From NCBI RefSeq assembly GCF_012933445.1, contig NZ_JABBNC010000002.1, positions 248,001 to 312,000 of the forward strand: 64,000 nt of DNA, written 5' to 3'. The stretch comes from Actinoplanes sp. TBRC 11911. GTDB lineage: Bacteria; Actinomycetota; Actinomycetes; Mycobacteriales; Micromonosporaceae. The first letter of the stretch is position 1. Each line of letters starts with the position of its first letter. Positions 17,003 through 24,719 of this stretch are shown here, one piece after another. The translations under genes were made by a program, and so were the position numbers. The notes beneath the pieces are model-generated. The model searched no databases, was not told the origin of the DNA, and was given only the letters and a program-made list of their open reading frames with translations.

Positions 17003-17689
17003 TCAGCTCAGCGAGCCGGCCAGCTTGCGCAAATTGTCCACATCGGCCTGACCCACCACGATGATCGTGCGGGACTGGTCGGCCAGCACCAGCGCCTGCT
17101 CGCCGGGGCGACCGTCGAACTGACGCCAGACGCCGTTCGTGGCGCGGAACGTGCCGGTCGGCTTCGCGGCCTTCGTCAGCTCGACCGGCAGCAGCGTGTC
17201 GGTCGGGACGCTGCTCTCGATCAGCTGGATCGGGTCCTTGCCCGGGTCGACGTAGCCGATCCGCAGCGTGGCGCCGTTCGAAGCGCGGGTGAACCGGGCA
17301 CTGGCCGTGTGCCAGTCGTCGCCCAGCCCCTGCGGCACGGCGACCTTGAAGAGGTTGGCCTGCTGCGCCTCCTGGATCGTCGGTGCCGGGTCGACCGTGA
17401 TCGGGGCGTCACCGTTGAACAGCGTGCGGTAGATGACGAGCAAGATCGCCACCGGCACCAGCAGCACGGCGAGCGACAGGATCATGTCGCGGGGGCGCCG
17501 CTCCGAGCCGCGCGACGCGCGCGTGGCGGCCGCCGGGCCGGCAGCGGTGGCGTCGGCCACCGATTCCGGCTGCCCTGACGACTGTGCCGAGGGCTCTGCC
17601 GATTCCGGCGTAGCGGGTGCGGGCGATGCGGGTTCCACCCCACCATTGTTAACCACGCCCGCCGGACGCGACTTTGCGCGTCCGGACAT
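17003..17689 (-). CDS. DUF4245 membrane-anchored protein
   Basis: About 228 residues. A disordered Pro/Ala/Ser-rich N-terminus of 70 residues is followed by one membrane helix ([19 protein letters not shown]) and an extracytoplasmic domain of about 140 residues ([45 protein letters not shown]). DUF4245 genes commonly sit divergently beside glpX in actinobacteria, as here. The start is uncertain: ATG 17689 has no ribosome site, and GTG codons just downstream are alternatives. Function unknown. Confidence 0.8.
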   Translation of the reverse strand: MSGRAKSRPAGVVNNGGVEPASPAPATPESAEPSAQSSGQPESVADATAAGPAAATRASRGSERRPRDMILSLAVLLVPVAILLVIYRTLFNGDAPITVDPAPTIQEAQQANLFKVAVPQGLGDDWHTASARFTRASNGATLRIGYVDPGKDPIQLIESSVPTDTLLPVELTKAAKPTGTFRATNGVWRQFDGRPGEQALVLADQSRTIIVVGQADVDNLRKLAGSLS

Positions 17690-17737
17690 GTGAGGATCGG
17701 TGGATTCAGCCCCGGCAGCGTCGCGAGGAGGCTCACC

Positions 17738-18778
17738 ATGGCCGAGCGGGTCCCGCAGGATCTCGACCGCAACATCGCCCTCGATCTGGTCCGCGTCACG
17801 GAGGCCGCCGCCATGGCCGCCGGGCGCTGGGTCGGGCGTGGCGACAAGAACGGCGGGGACGGCGCGGCCGTCGACGCCATGCGCAAGCTGATCAACTCGA
17901 TCCAGATGCGCGGCGTGGTGGTCATCGGCGAGGGTGAGAAGGACGAGGCGCCCATGCTGTTCAACGGCGAGGAGGTCGGTGACGGCACCGGGCCGGAGGT
18001 GGACGTCGCGGTCGACCCGATCGACGGCACCACGCTGATGAGCAAGGGCATGCCGGGCGCCGTGGCGGTGCTGGCGGTGGCCGAGCGCGGCGCGATGTTC
18101 GACCCCAGCGCGGTCTTCTACATGGAGAAGATCGCGGTCGGCCCGGACTGCGCCGACGTCATCGACATCAACGCCGGCACGCAGGAAAATCTGCGCCGCA
18201 TCGCGAAGGCGAAGCGCTCGTCGATCTCCGACGTCACGGTCTGCATCCTGGACCGGCCGCGGCACGCCACGCTGGTCGAGGAGGTCCGGCAGGCGGGCGC
18301 GAACATCAAGTTCATCACCGACGGTGACATCGCCGGCGCGATCTCGGCGGCCCGGCTGGAATCGGACGTCGACGTGCTGATGGGCATCGGCGGCACACCC
18401 GAGGGCATCACCGCCGCCTGCGCCCTGAAGTGCCTCGGCGGCATGATCCAGGCGAAACTGTGGCCGCGCGACGACGCGGAACGGGAGAAGGCGCTGGCCG
18501 GCGGCCACGACCTCGACCGTGTGCTCACCACCGACGACCTGGTCACCGGCGACAACTGCTTCTTCGTGGCGACCGGCGTGACCACGGGCGACCTGCTCAG
18601 GGGCGTGCGGTACCGCTCGGGCGGCGCGCACACCCACTCGATCGTGATGCGGTCGAAGAGCGGCACGATCCGGGTGATCGACTCGTACCACCGTTTGGAG
18701 AAGCTGGCGCTTTACTCAGCCGTCGACTTCGACGGCCACCTGCCCACCGTGCCGATGGGCGACGAGCCCGTCATATGA
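17738..18778 (+). CDS. glpX: Class II fructose-1,6-bisphosphatase
   Basis: 346 residues from ATG 17738, preceded by GAGGAGG; an in-frame GTG at 17690 is less likely. It hydrolyses fructose 1,6-bisphosphate in gluconeogenesis. Metal-site motifs are [11 protein letters not shown] and DPIDGTTL, with GIGGTPEG and the C-terminal [15 protein letters not shown] typical of GlpX. This is usually the only essential FBPase of actinobacteria. The last bases overlap the start of the Uma2 pseudogene (ATGA), so an accessory segment begins exactly at its stop codon. Confidence 0.96.
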   Translation: MAERVPQDLDRNIALDLVRVTEAAAMAAGRWVGRGDKNGGDGAAVDAMRKLINSIQMRGVVVIGEGEKDEAPMLFNGEEVGDGTGPEVDVAVDPIDGTTLMSKGMPGAVAVLAVAERGAMFDPSAVFYMEKIAVGPDCADVIDINAGTQENLRRIAKAKRSSISDVTVCILDRPRHATLVEEVRQAGANIKFITDGDIAGAISAARLESDVDVLMGIGGTPEGITAACALKCLGGMIQAKLWPRDDAEREKALAGGHDLDRVLTTDDLVTGDNCFFVATGVTTGDLLRGVRYRSGGAHTHSIVMRSKSGTIRVIDSYHRLEKLALYSAVDFDGHLPTVPMGDEPVI

Positions 18779-19211
18779 GCTCGTCCCGGCAAACCGGGCG
18801 CCCCAAGTGGATGTGTCCGCCCCGCCTCGAGGGCTGGTTCGCTGAGGACCTTGACCAGCTCCCCGAGGCGGCGCCCCGCCATATCGAACTCATCGATGGC
18901 GACCTCGTCGTCAGGTCACCTCAGCGTGTGTGGCACGCCCGGGCCGTCACTGGCTTACAGGTCGGCCTCACCGCGCAGGCGCCGACCGGTATGGACGTCG
19001 AGCGGGAGATGACCATCCTGCTCGACAAGCGGAACCGCCTCGAGCCCGACATCCTTGCTACCGGGGCGCCCTGCTACGAGCCGAACCGCACCTTCTACAC
19101 GCCTGACCAGGTGCTGCTGGTCGTCGAGGTCGTCGACAAGAGATGCGCACCACGACGCCGTTCCCGATCAAGCTCGATTTGAACGGGCTGGTCCCCGGCC
19201 GCAAGAGCTGT
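18775..19211 (+). pseudogene. Uma2-family nuclease-like gene, internally deleted and frameshifted
   Basis: ATG 18775 overlaps the glpX stop. The product matches the intact Uma2 protein at 20819-21397 from MCPPRLEGWFAEDLDQLPE to VLLVVEVV. The next 60 or so codons, including the second half of the restriction-like fold, are missing, and the tail TTPFPIKLDLNGLVPGRKS continues in another frame without its stop. The DEAK-like active-site half SPESAHRDR is lost, so the product should be inactive. It lies directly against an oxidoreductase remnant. Confidence 0.85.
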
Positions 19212-19218
19212 GCCAGGC

Positions 19219-19281
19219 GCCGAAGTCAGAGTCCACACCGCAGGCGGCACTGGCCAGGTCCTGCTGACGGTCGAAAGCTAG
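19219..19281 (+). pseudogene. Remnant of MDR oxidoreductase C-terminus
   Basis: Twenty codons reading AEVRVHTAGGTGQVLLTVES then TAG match the last residues of the intact oxidoreductase at 5726-6655 (TVHTAGSAGQ, KVLLTVEG) with three codons deleted. The stop shares CTAG with the convergent HTH gene, the same arrangement as at 5726-5729. This is the mirror image of the 5.7 kb locus. Confidence 0.8.
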
Positions 19282-19517
19282 GCCTCGTCCTCGGGTTCGT
19301 TGAGGTACGCGCGATGCGCGGCGATCCAAGCCTCGACGTCCTGCTCCAGCCACACCTGCCCGAGGCGCAGGCGGGCGATCGGCCGTGGGAACCCGAGGTT
19401 GACGCTGTCCGTGATCTGGCCGGCACGCGCGCGCGTGACCCGAAGCCGCCCGGCGATCTCAGCCATGCCCATCAGGCGGATGTCGGCCCGCCTGATGAGG
19501 ATTTCGTCCGGCTCCAC
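19278..19517 (-). CDS. Small helix-turn-helix DNA-binding protein (AlpA/excisionase-like)
   Basis: 79 residues. MGMAEIAGRLRVTRARAGQ is a helix-turn-helix start as in MerR-like excisionases and AlpA regulators, followed by FPRPIARLRLGQVW and a helix EQDVEAWIAAHRA that closes the wing. Such proteins control excision of mobile elements or phage genes. A truncated near-identical copy lies at 5575-5729 and a diverged paralog at 45153-45386. No integrase gene is nearby; a 42-base block conserved with the 45 kb paralog lies upstream. Confidence 0.75.
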   Translation of the reverse strand: MEPDEILIRRADIRLMGMAEIAGRLRVTRARAGQITDSVNLGFPRPIARLRLGQVWLEQDVEAWIAAHRAYLNEPEDEA

Positions 19518-19596
19518 GAGTCCACACGCTAAGCCCTTTCAGACTATGAAATCGGACTTAGCTATCGCCCTAGACGGCCGTATAGTAGCTCCCATG

Positions 19597-19638
19597 GAGG
19601 TGGCAGGCAGCGCGCCAAGGCCGTAGCAAGCCACTTCC
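19597..19638. repeat. 42-base block conserved upstream of small HTH genes, copy 1
   Basis: Starts GAGGTGGCAGGCAGCG and ends GCAAGCCACTTCC. 36 of 42 bases match 45464-45505, also 80 bases upstream of a small HTH gene and in the same relative orientation. All six differences are transitions, and they do not follow codon spacing. It may be a regulatory or attachment sequence or the start of a lost divergent gene. The rest of 19518-19743 shows nothing else. Confidence 0.65.
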
Positions 19639-19743
19639 CGCGACAGCGACGCCGTCCACACCGGACGAGCACCGCCCAGACAGCGTGCACTTGGAGGTCA
19701 CCCAGTGCTGACCGGACGCGACTAGATGTGGCAATCTGACGGC

Positions 19744-20373
19744 ATGGCCTACGAACCGCGCATCGCGACCGCGCTGTCCGGTGCCACCCGTAGCCAACTC
19801 GACTACTGGCGCCGAGAAGGGCTTCTCGTTCCAGAGGTGTCCGCGACGCGGCCGGTGCTCTATTCGTTCCGGGATCTGATCGCTCTACGTTCTTTCGTCT
19901 TCTTACGGGAGAAGCGTCCGCTGCAGACCATTCGGAAGGCTCTCAACAGCCTGCGCGACATCGGCGAAACAGAGCATCTTTCCCAGTACCGGTTTGTCGC
20001 CCAAGGTCGGCGTGGCATCGCTCTGGTGCAGGCCAGCGGCGAAGGTGCGATCGAACTCGTCGAGGAGCCCGGCCATCAGCTGACGGTGCTCGCCCTCGGA
20101 GATGTGCTGCGGTCCTTCCCGCTCGACAACATCGAGGTCCCTAACCTGGCTCACCCACGACGGCGGATCTCAGTGAATCCCGGCGTGCGACGTGGCTACC
20201 CGGTCGTCTCCGGAACGCGCGTCGGCTACGACCTCGTCGCCGGGCTGGTTCGTGATGGCGTGCCGCCAGAGGAGATCAAGGACTACTACCCCGGTGTGAC
20301 CGCCGCCGCGGCACGGGACGCGGTCTCCTTCGCCGACTACGTCGACCGAGCAGCGGAGCGTACGGCAGCCTGA
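19744..20373 (+). CDS. Antitoxin: MerR-like HTH fused to DUF433
   Basis: 209 residues from ATG 19744 (ATG 19726 in frame adds six residues). The N-terminus is a MerR-type winged helix (ATRSQLDYWRREGLL, PVLYSFRDLIALR). The C-terminal 70 residues are a DUF433 domain (RISVNPGVRRGYPVVSGTRV, LVRDGVPPEEIKDYYPGV). DUF433 proteins act as antitoxins for DUF5615 PIN-like toxins, and the next gene is one, overlapping in TGATG. It would neutralise the toxin and repress the promoter through the HTH. Confidence 0.85.
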   Translation: MAYEPRIATALSGATRSQLDYWRREGLLVPEVSATRPVLYSFRDLIALRSFVFLREKRPLQTIRKALNSLRDIGETEHLSQYRFVAQGRRGIALVQASGEGAIELVEEPGHQLTVLALGDVLRSFPLDNIEVPNLAHPRRRISVNPGVRRGYPVVSGTRVGYDLVAGLVRDGVPPEEIKDYYPGVTAAAARDAVSFADYVDRAAERTAA

Positions 20374-20810
20374 TGCGGATTTTGTTGGATGAAGACGTCC
20401 CTCGGCCGGTCGTTGAACTCTTACGGCACCTGTTGCGAGGACATGACGTCGACCACGTCCAGCTGATCAAATGGACGGGCAAGAAGGATCTGTTGTTGTA
20501 TCAGGACGCGAAGCGTGCTGGGTACGACGTGGTGGTCACCAACGACAACGCTCAGATGTCGGATCCGGACGAGTGCCGCGAGGTGAAGAGGGCGGGCATG
20601 CACAGGGTGTCGTACAAGCAGCGGCATCCAGGATTGCGTGGCTTGGCGTTTGCGATGGCGTCGCTGGTCGCGGCTATGCCGGACGTGGTCGCGGAACTCG
20701 TGAACGCCGACGGGCAGCGGCTCGTAGCAATCACTGGGATCGACCCAACTCACAAGCGTTACTCGATCGTGGATCCAAGGCGCGAGCCACCACCCTACTG
20801 GCCGAGATAG
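20373..20810 (+). CDS. Toxin: DUF5615 PIN-like protein
   Basis: 145 residues. MRILLDEDVPRPVVELLR is the DUF5615 start with its acidic pair; YDVVVTNDNAQM carries the second acidic motif (TND) of the PIN-like site; the length and C-terminal EPPPYWPR are regular. Such proteins are presumed ribonucleases paired with DUF433 antitoxins. The ATG overlaps the antitoxin stop. The gene looks intact. A Uma2 gene follows 8 bases later, probably in the same operon. Confidence 0.82.
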   Translation: MRILLDEDVPRPVVELLRHLLRGHDVDHVQLIKWTGKKDLLLYQDAKRAGYDVVVTNDNAQMSDPDECREVKRAGMHRVSYKQRHPGLRGLAFAMASLVAAMPDVVAELVNADGQRLVAITGIDPTHKRYSIVDPRREPPPYWPR

Positions 20811-20818
20811 GCCGAACC

Positions 20819-21397
20819 GTGACCTCGGTGCCCGAGTGGATGCGCCCACCCCGTCCCGAGGGGTGGTACGCCGACGACCTCGATCATCTCCCCGAAGTGC
20901 CCCGCCACACCGAATTGATCGATGGAACGCTCGTCTTTATGACGTTCCCCCGGCGCGTCTGGCACAGCCGCGTGGTCACCGCACTGGTGCGTTCCCTCAA
21001 CGAGCAGGCACCGCCGGGTGTCGAGGCTGAGCTAGAGATGACGATCCGGCTCGACGAGCGGAACCGCACCGAACCAGACCTTCTCGCCACCACGGCAGCC
21101 TACGATCCGAACCGCACCTTCTACACGCCTGACGAGGTGCTGCTGGTGGTCGAGGTGGTCTCGCCGGAGTCGGCGCACCGCGATCGGACAATCAAGCTTC
21201 GTAAGTACGCGGAAGCCGGTATCCCGAACTACTGGCGCGTCGACGAAGAAGAGTCGCCCGTAGTGCACGCCTATCAGCTCGACCGCCCCAAGCGGTCGTA
21301 CGCAGCGCCCAAAATCCATCGGCACGACCTACGCATCACGACGCCGTTCGCGATCCAGCTCGATCTGGACGGACTGGCGCCCGGCCGCAAGAGTTAA
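20819..21397 (+). CDS. Uma2-family restriction-endonuclease-like protein
   Basis: 192 residues from GTG 20819. The Uma2 (DUF820) fold shows HTELIDGTLVF, the acidic core EPDLLAT, VLLVVEVVSPESAHRDR (Glu plus D..K-type active site), IKLRKYAEAGIPNYWRVD, and the regular C-terminus LDGLAPGRKS. Members have a PD-(D/E)XK nuclease fold but their substrate is unknown. It closely follows the toxin gene, making a three-gene unit. A broken paralog lies 2 kb upstream at 18775-19211. Confidence 0.82.
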   Translation: MTSVPEWMRPPRPEGWYADDLDHLPEVPRHTELIDGTLVFMTFPRRVWHSRVVTALVRSLNEQAPPGVEAELEMTIRLDERNRTEPDLLATTAAYDPNRTFYTPDEVLLVVEVVSPESAHRDRTIKLRKYAEAGIPNYWRVDEEESPVVHAYQLDRPKRSYAAPKIHRHDLRITTPFAIQLDLDGLAPGRKS

Positions 21398-21403
21398 GCC
21401 CGG

Positions 21404-21615
21404 CTAGCCTCGACCATCTTGGCGGATCCGCGACGAAAGCCGGTTCAATCGCGCGAAATCCACGCCGCCGTACGAAACCTCAATGATTGTGGCGGCCGAA
21501 ATAGCGAGGTCAGCTCCGTCGCGCTCGGCCTGTTCAAGAAGCTCGCTACCTTACGATCCCGGTCGATCCATGAAGAGAGGCCCTGCGAATCGAGCACCAA
21601 CCATTCTATGCTCAC
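21404..21615 (-). pseudogene. vapC: VapC-type PIN toxin, frameshifted and truncated
   Basis: From GTG 21615 the minus strand reads MSIEWLVLDSQGLSSW then RDRKVA, a typical actinobacterial VapC N-terminus. The homologous continuation ELLEQAERDGADLAISAATI and then IEVSYGGVDFARLN is in the next frame, ending at TAG after about 70 residues, half the usual length. One frameshift and loss of the C-terminal half, with its acidic residues, should inactivate it. Its start overlaps the antitoxin stop in GTGA. Confidence 0.8.
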
Positions 21616-21782
21616 GCCGCATGCCCCATCCCCTCAGTTCCGTGCAGAAGGGCCTTAGCCTCGGCCATCTCCTCATCGGTGAACGCACCGTACTCAGCTT
21701 GGTAGTGATCCAATTCCTGGCGTAGAAGCCTGCGGCGCTCGGCACGCTCGGACGGTTTTCGTCGTAGCGCTTGAGCCGGCAC
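21612..21782 (-). pseudogene. vapB: VapB-type antitoxin, N-terminally truncated
   Basis: The last 50 codons read as a VapB C-terminus: QALRRKPSERAERRRLLRQE, then YQAEYGAFTDEEMAEAKALL, HG. Intact relatives have a ribbon-helix-helix DNA-binding domain of about 40 residues before this, which is absent in all frames here. GTG 21782 would give a 56-residue product without DNA-binding ability. It precedes and overlaps the broken vapC. Confidence 0.65.
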
Positions 21783-21817
21783 TTCCCGCTCAACTGCCTC
21801 TTGACCGGATTCAGACG

Positions 21818-22603
21818 GTGAAGCGTAATTCGACCGATTTGGGTAGCCGAACAACGCCGTTCGCCGTTCAAGAGCGTTGGCGAAAGCCACGCATACTGGT
21901 GGACGTGAATGCGCGCGCGGGCGATACAGGGGGCACGTTCTCCAGGTTCTACGCAGTGGTTCTTGGCCATTGGGCGGGCGGGGGCCGACGAATCCGTTGG
22001 TCAACACAGCACAACGCTTGGGTTCGTGGCGAGGCCTATGGCCGGTACCTCGCGGATCCATGGCTGACCGAGCCAGGACAGACGTTCGGCAGGCCTGATG
22101 GTCCTGCCGAAGAGGACCAGGTTGCGGCCTCTGCGCTGGCGAACAGCGTGGTCAAGCCTGACGGCCGACCGTTCTTCTGTCAGCGATGCTGGGGAAGTGG
22201 CCCCGAGAGCCACTTCATTGCCCCAGACGTGTACGGCGACCCGGAACTCTACTGCGTTCAAATGCCGGCCTACAGCGTGGTGGATTCCTCCGGCGGTAGC
22301 GGCGAGGTCAAGCATTGGGGCAGTCCCTACGGTTGCCAGTCAGTCGACCAAAGCATCGACACTGCATCGACTGGTCGTGAGCCGTACCTCGGGCCTTGCG
22401 CCGCGTACGTGTTCGGTCGACCGCTGCCTGCAGACGAGGTCATCAACCGCGACTGGTGTTCGCGATGTACCGGATTCGCATCCAACGTGAAACACAACGC
22501 TGCGGAACGAGGCGAAGACCAGGTCGAGTGGGCACGGAAAGAAACCCGGCGTCACGTACGCCGTCTTTCGCGCAGTCTGGCGGAGTACTACGGCGAACAG
22601 TGA
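21818..22603 (+). CDS. Cysteine-rich protein of unknown family
   Basis: 261 residues with no family I recognise. Two CxxC pairs (CQRCWG near residue 120 and CSRCTG near 212) plus single cysteines (YCVQ, GCQS, GPCAAY) suggest a zinc-binding fold. Trp, Tyr and Arg are frequent. GC content and codon use are lower than in neighbouring core genes, consistent with transfer. The start partly faces the vapB remnant, and no ribosome site is obvious; an upstream or downstream start cannot be excluded. It ends the accessory island before ychF. Confidence 0.5.
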   Translation: MKRNSTDLGSRTTPFAVQERWRKPRILVDVNARAGDTGGTFSRFYAVVLGHWAGGGRRIRWSTQHNAWVRGEAYGRYLADPWLTEPGQTFGRPDGPAEEDQVAASALANSVVKPDGRPFFCQRCWGSGPESHFIAPDVYGDPELYCVQMPAYSVVDSSGGSGEVKHWGSPYGCQSVDQSIDTASTGREPYLGPCAAYVFGRPLPADEVINRDWCSRCTGFASNVKHNAAERGEDQVEWARKETRRHVRRLSRSLAEYYGEQ

Positions 22604-22718
22604 GCACATTGGCCGCCACCTTGTCACCAGCGACGTTCAGCGGGTCCATCCCATGCATCGAGTGCTGCGGCCGGTTGGCTAAATCGACGAGAGTTAACCT
22701 GCAGACGTTGGACCGGAA

Positions 22719-23804
22719 TCAGACATTAAATCTGAATTCGACCACGTCGCCGTCCTTCATGACGTAGTCCTTGCCCTCCATGCGGACCTTGCCGGCCGCC
22801 TTCGCCGCCGTCATCGAGCCCGCCCCCATCAAGTCGTCGTAGCTCACGATCTCGGCCTTGATGAAGCCCCGCTGGAAGTCACTGTGGATCACGCCGGCCG
22901 CCTCGGGGGCCGTCGCGCCGCGGGAGATCACCCACGCGCGTGCCTCCTTCGGGCCCGCCGTCAGGTAGGTCTGCAATCCCAGGGTGTCGAAGCCGACGCG
23001 GATCAGCTGGTTCAGGCCCGGCTCGGTCTGGCCGGTCGACTCCAGCAGTTCCTGCGCTTCCTCCGGGTCCAGGTCGATCAGCTCGGACTCGATCTTCGCG
23101 TCCATGAACACCGCCTCGGCCGGTGCCACCAACGCGCGGAGCGAATCGAGGAACTCAGCGTTACCCAGCTCGGCCTCGTCGACGTTGAACACGTACAGGA
23201 AAGGCTTTGTGGTCAGCAGGTGCAACTCGTCCAGCAGTTCGACGTCGATGCCCGCCCCGGCGGCGCCTTGATACAGCGTCACTCCATCGTTGAGCAGCTT
23301 GAACGCTGCCTCGGCGGCGGCCGCGGCCGAAGCCTTCTCCTTGCGGAGCTTCGCCTCCTTCTGCAGGCGGGGGAGCGCCTTCTCGACGGTCTGCAGGTCG
23401 GCCAGGATGAGCTCGGTGTTGATCGTCTCGATGTCGTCGGCGGGGGAGATCTTGCCGTCGACGTGCAGCACGTTCGGGTCGGAGAAGGCGCGCACCACCT
23501 GGCAGATCGCCGACGCGTCGCGGATGTTCGCGAGGAACGCGTTGCCTCGGCCCTGCCCCTTCGACGCGCCGCGCACCAGGCCCGCGATGTCGACGAAACT
23601 CACCGGCGCGGGCACGACCTTCTCGCTCTGGTACAGCTCGGCGAGCTTCTCCAACCGGTCGTCCGGCAGCCCGACGACCCCGACGTTCGGCTCGATGGTC
23701 GCGAACGGGTAGTTCGCGGCGAGCACGTCGTTCTTGGTCAGGGCATTGAACAGGGTGCTCTTGCCGACGTTGGGCAGGCCGACGATTCCGATGGTGAGGC
23801 TCAC
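22719..23804 (-). CDS. ychF: Ribosome-associated OBG-type ATPase YchF
   Basis: 361 residues from GTG 23804 (MSLTIGIVGLPNVGKS is the standard start; a TTG at 23813 adds three residues). G1 is GLPNVGKS and G3 lies in FVDIAGLVRGASKG. FNVDE replaces the NKxD specificity motif of GTPases, as expected for the ATP-preferring YchF. A coiled-coil insert (KEAKLRKEKASAAAAAEAA) and a C-terminal TGS domain (GPKEARAWVI to VVEFRFNV) complete it. Core gene; with glpX it brackets the accessory island. Confidence 0.95.
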   Translation of the reverse strand: MSLTIGIVGLPNVGKSTLFNALTKNDVLAANYPFATIEPNVGVVGLPDDRLEKLAELYQSEKVVPAPVSFVDIAGLVRGASKGQGRGNAFLANIRDASAICQVVRAFSDPNVLHVDGKISPADDIETINTELILADLQTVEKALPRLQKEAKLRKEKASAAAAAEAAFKLLNDGVTLYQGAAGAGIDVELLDELHLLTTKPFLYVFNVDEAELGNAEFLDSLRALVAPAEAVFMDAKIESELIDLDPEEAQELLESTGQTEPGLNQLIRVGFDTLGLQTYLTAGPKEARAWVISRGATAPEAAGVIHSDFQRGFIKAEIVSYDDLMGAGSMTAAKAAGKVRMEGKDYVMKDGDVVEFRFNV

Positions 23805-23826
23805 GGAGTGCAAGTCTACGCAGGCC

Positions 23827-24609
23827 TCACCGGAGGAACTTCCGCAGTTCCGCCGCGACCAGCGAAGGCTTGCCGCTGTTGTCGGCCGCGAGATGGCCCA
23901 CGCCGCTCAAGGTCACGCGTCGCACTCGCGGCAGGACCGGTTCCAGACCGTTCAACACCCGTTTGAGGTACGCCGGTGAGCGCTCCCCACCGAGCAACAG
24001 TGTCTCGGCGGTGATCGCCGCGTACCGGTCCAGTGGGCCGGTGGCCTGCTCCACCACCGTCGCGTCCTGGCGCATCGTCGGCACCAGGGTGGTGATCGAA
24101 CTGGGCAGAAGTCGCGCCAGTGGAGTCAGGACGGCCCTCGGGGCGTACCGGAAATTGCCCGTGCCCTTCGCGGCCGTCACAAATGCCGCCGCCGTACGCC
24201 CCGCGGCCAGCTCTTTCTCGTATCGGGGCCGCCACGCGACGGGATCGTCCGCACCGTAGCGCAGCGGGGGTTCGTAGAGTGCCAGCCGCTCGATCCGGGG
24301 GAGCTCAAGGGCCGCGTTGAGCGCGATCACCGCGCCGGAGCTGAGCCCGAAGACGTTGCCCGCCCCCGTCTCGTCGAGCACCGCCCCGAGGTCGTCGATC
24401 TCGCTGTCCAGCCCGTGGTCGTCGCCGGCCGGGCCGCTGAGCCCGCGCCCGCGCCGATCCGGCACATAGACCGTGAACGTCGTGGCCAGCTCCGCCGCCA
24501 GCTTGGTGAAGTTGCCCGAGGTCTGCAGCCCGCCGTGCAGCAGTACCAGCTTGGGCCCGCCGTCGCCGTACGTCCTAAAACGAATGTTCGTTCGCGGTTG
24601 TGTCCTCAT
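23827..24609 (-). CDS. Alpha/beta-fold hydrolase
   Basis: 260 residues. LVLLHGGLQTSGNF gives the oxyanion HGG, VYVPDRRGRGLS the typical DRRGxGxS, GLSSGAVIALNAA the nucleophile elbow (GLSSG), and GVGHLAAD the catalytic His. The Asp follows LLLGGERSP. Substrate unknown. I chose ATG 24609 because a promoter (-35 TTGACG, 17-base spacer, -10 TATGGT) ends 6 bases upstream, making a leaderless mRNA; the in-frame ATG at 24621 lies inside the -10 box. Two palindromes cover this promoter. Confidence 0.82.
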   Translation of the reverse strand: MRTQPRTNIRFRTYGDGGPKLVLLHGGLQTSGNFTKLAAELATTFTVYVPDRRGRGLSGPAGDDHGLDSEIDDLGAVLDETGAGNVFGLSSGAVIALNAALELPRIERLALYEPPLRYGADDPVAWRPRYEKELAAGRTAAAFVTAAKGTGNFRYAPRAVLTPLARLLPSSITTLVPTMRQDATVVEQATGPLDRYAAITAETLLLGGERSPAYLKRVLNGLEPVLPRVRRVTLSGVGHLAADNSGKPSLVAAELRKFLR

Positions 24610-24612
24610 GTC

Positions 24613-24656
24613 GTCAACCATAGTTGACACGCTAGCTGTCGTCAACCAAAGTTGAC
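24613..24656. promoter_or_regulatory. Twin GTCAAC-N4-GTTGAC operators over the hydrolase promoter
   Basis: Two perfect 6-4-6 palindromes: GTCAACCATAGTTGAC (24613-24628) and GTCAACCAAAGTTGAC (24641-24656), centres 28 bases apart. On the minus strand the first covers the -10 TATGGT and the second the -35 TTGACG of the hydrolase promoter, so binding would block it. The regulator is not encoded next door; Ada-AlkA starts 64 bases away on the other strand. Confidence 0.7.
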
Positions 24657-24719
24657 ATCCCATGCTCATGTCCGAATCCCGCCAGCATTCGAGCCCTTCC
24701 GGGGCGCAGACTTCTAGAC

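Noticed and set aside
24607..24621. Upstream ATG (24621) as hydrolase start
   Set aside because: It lies within the -10 box of the promoter and would not be transcribed.
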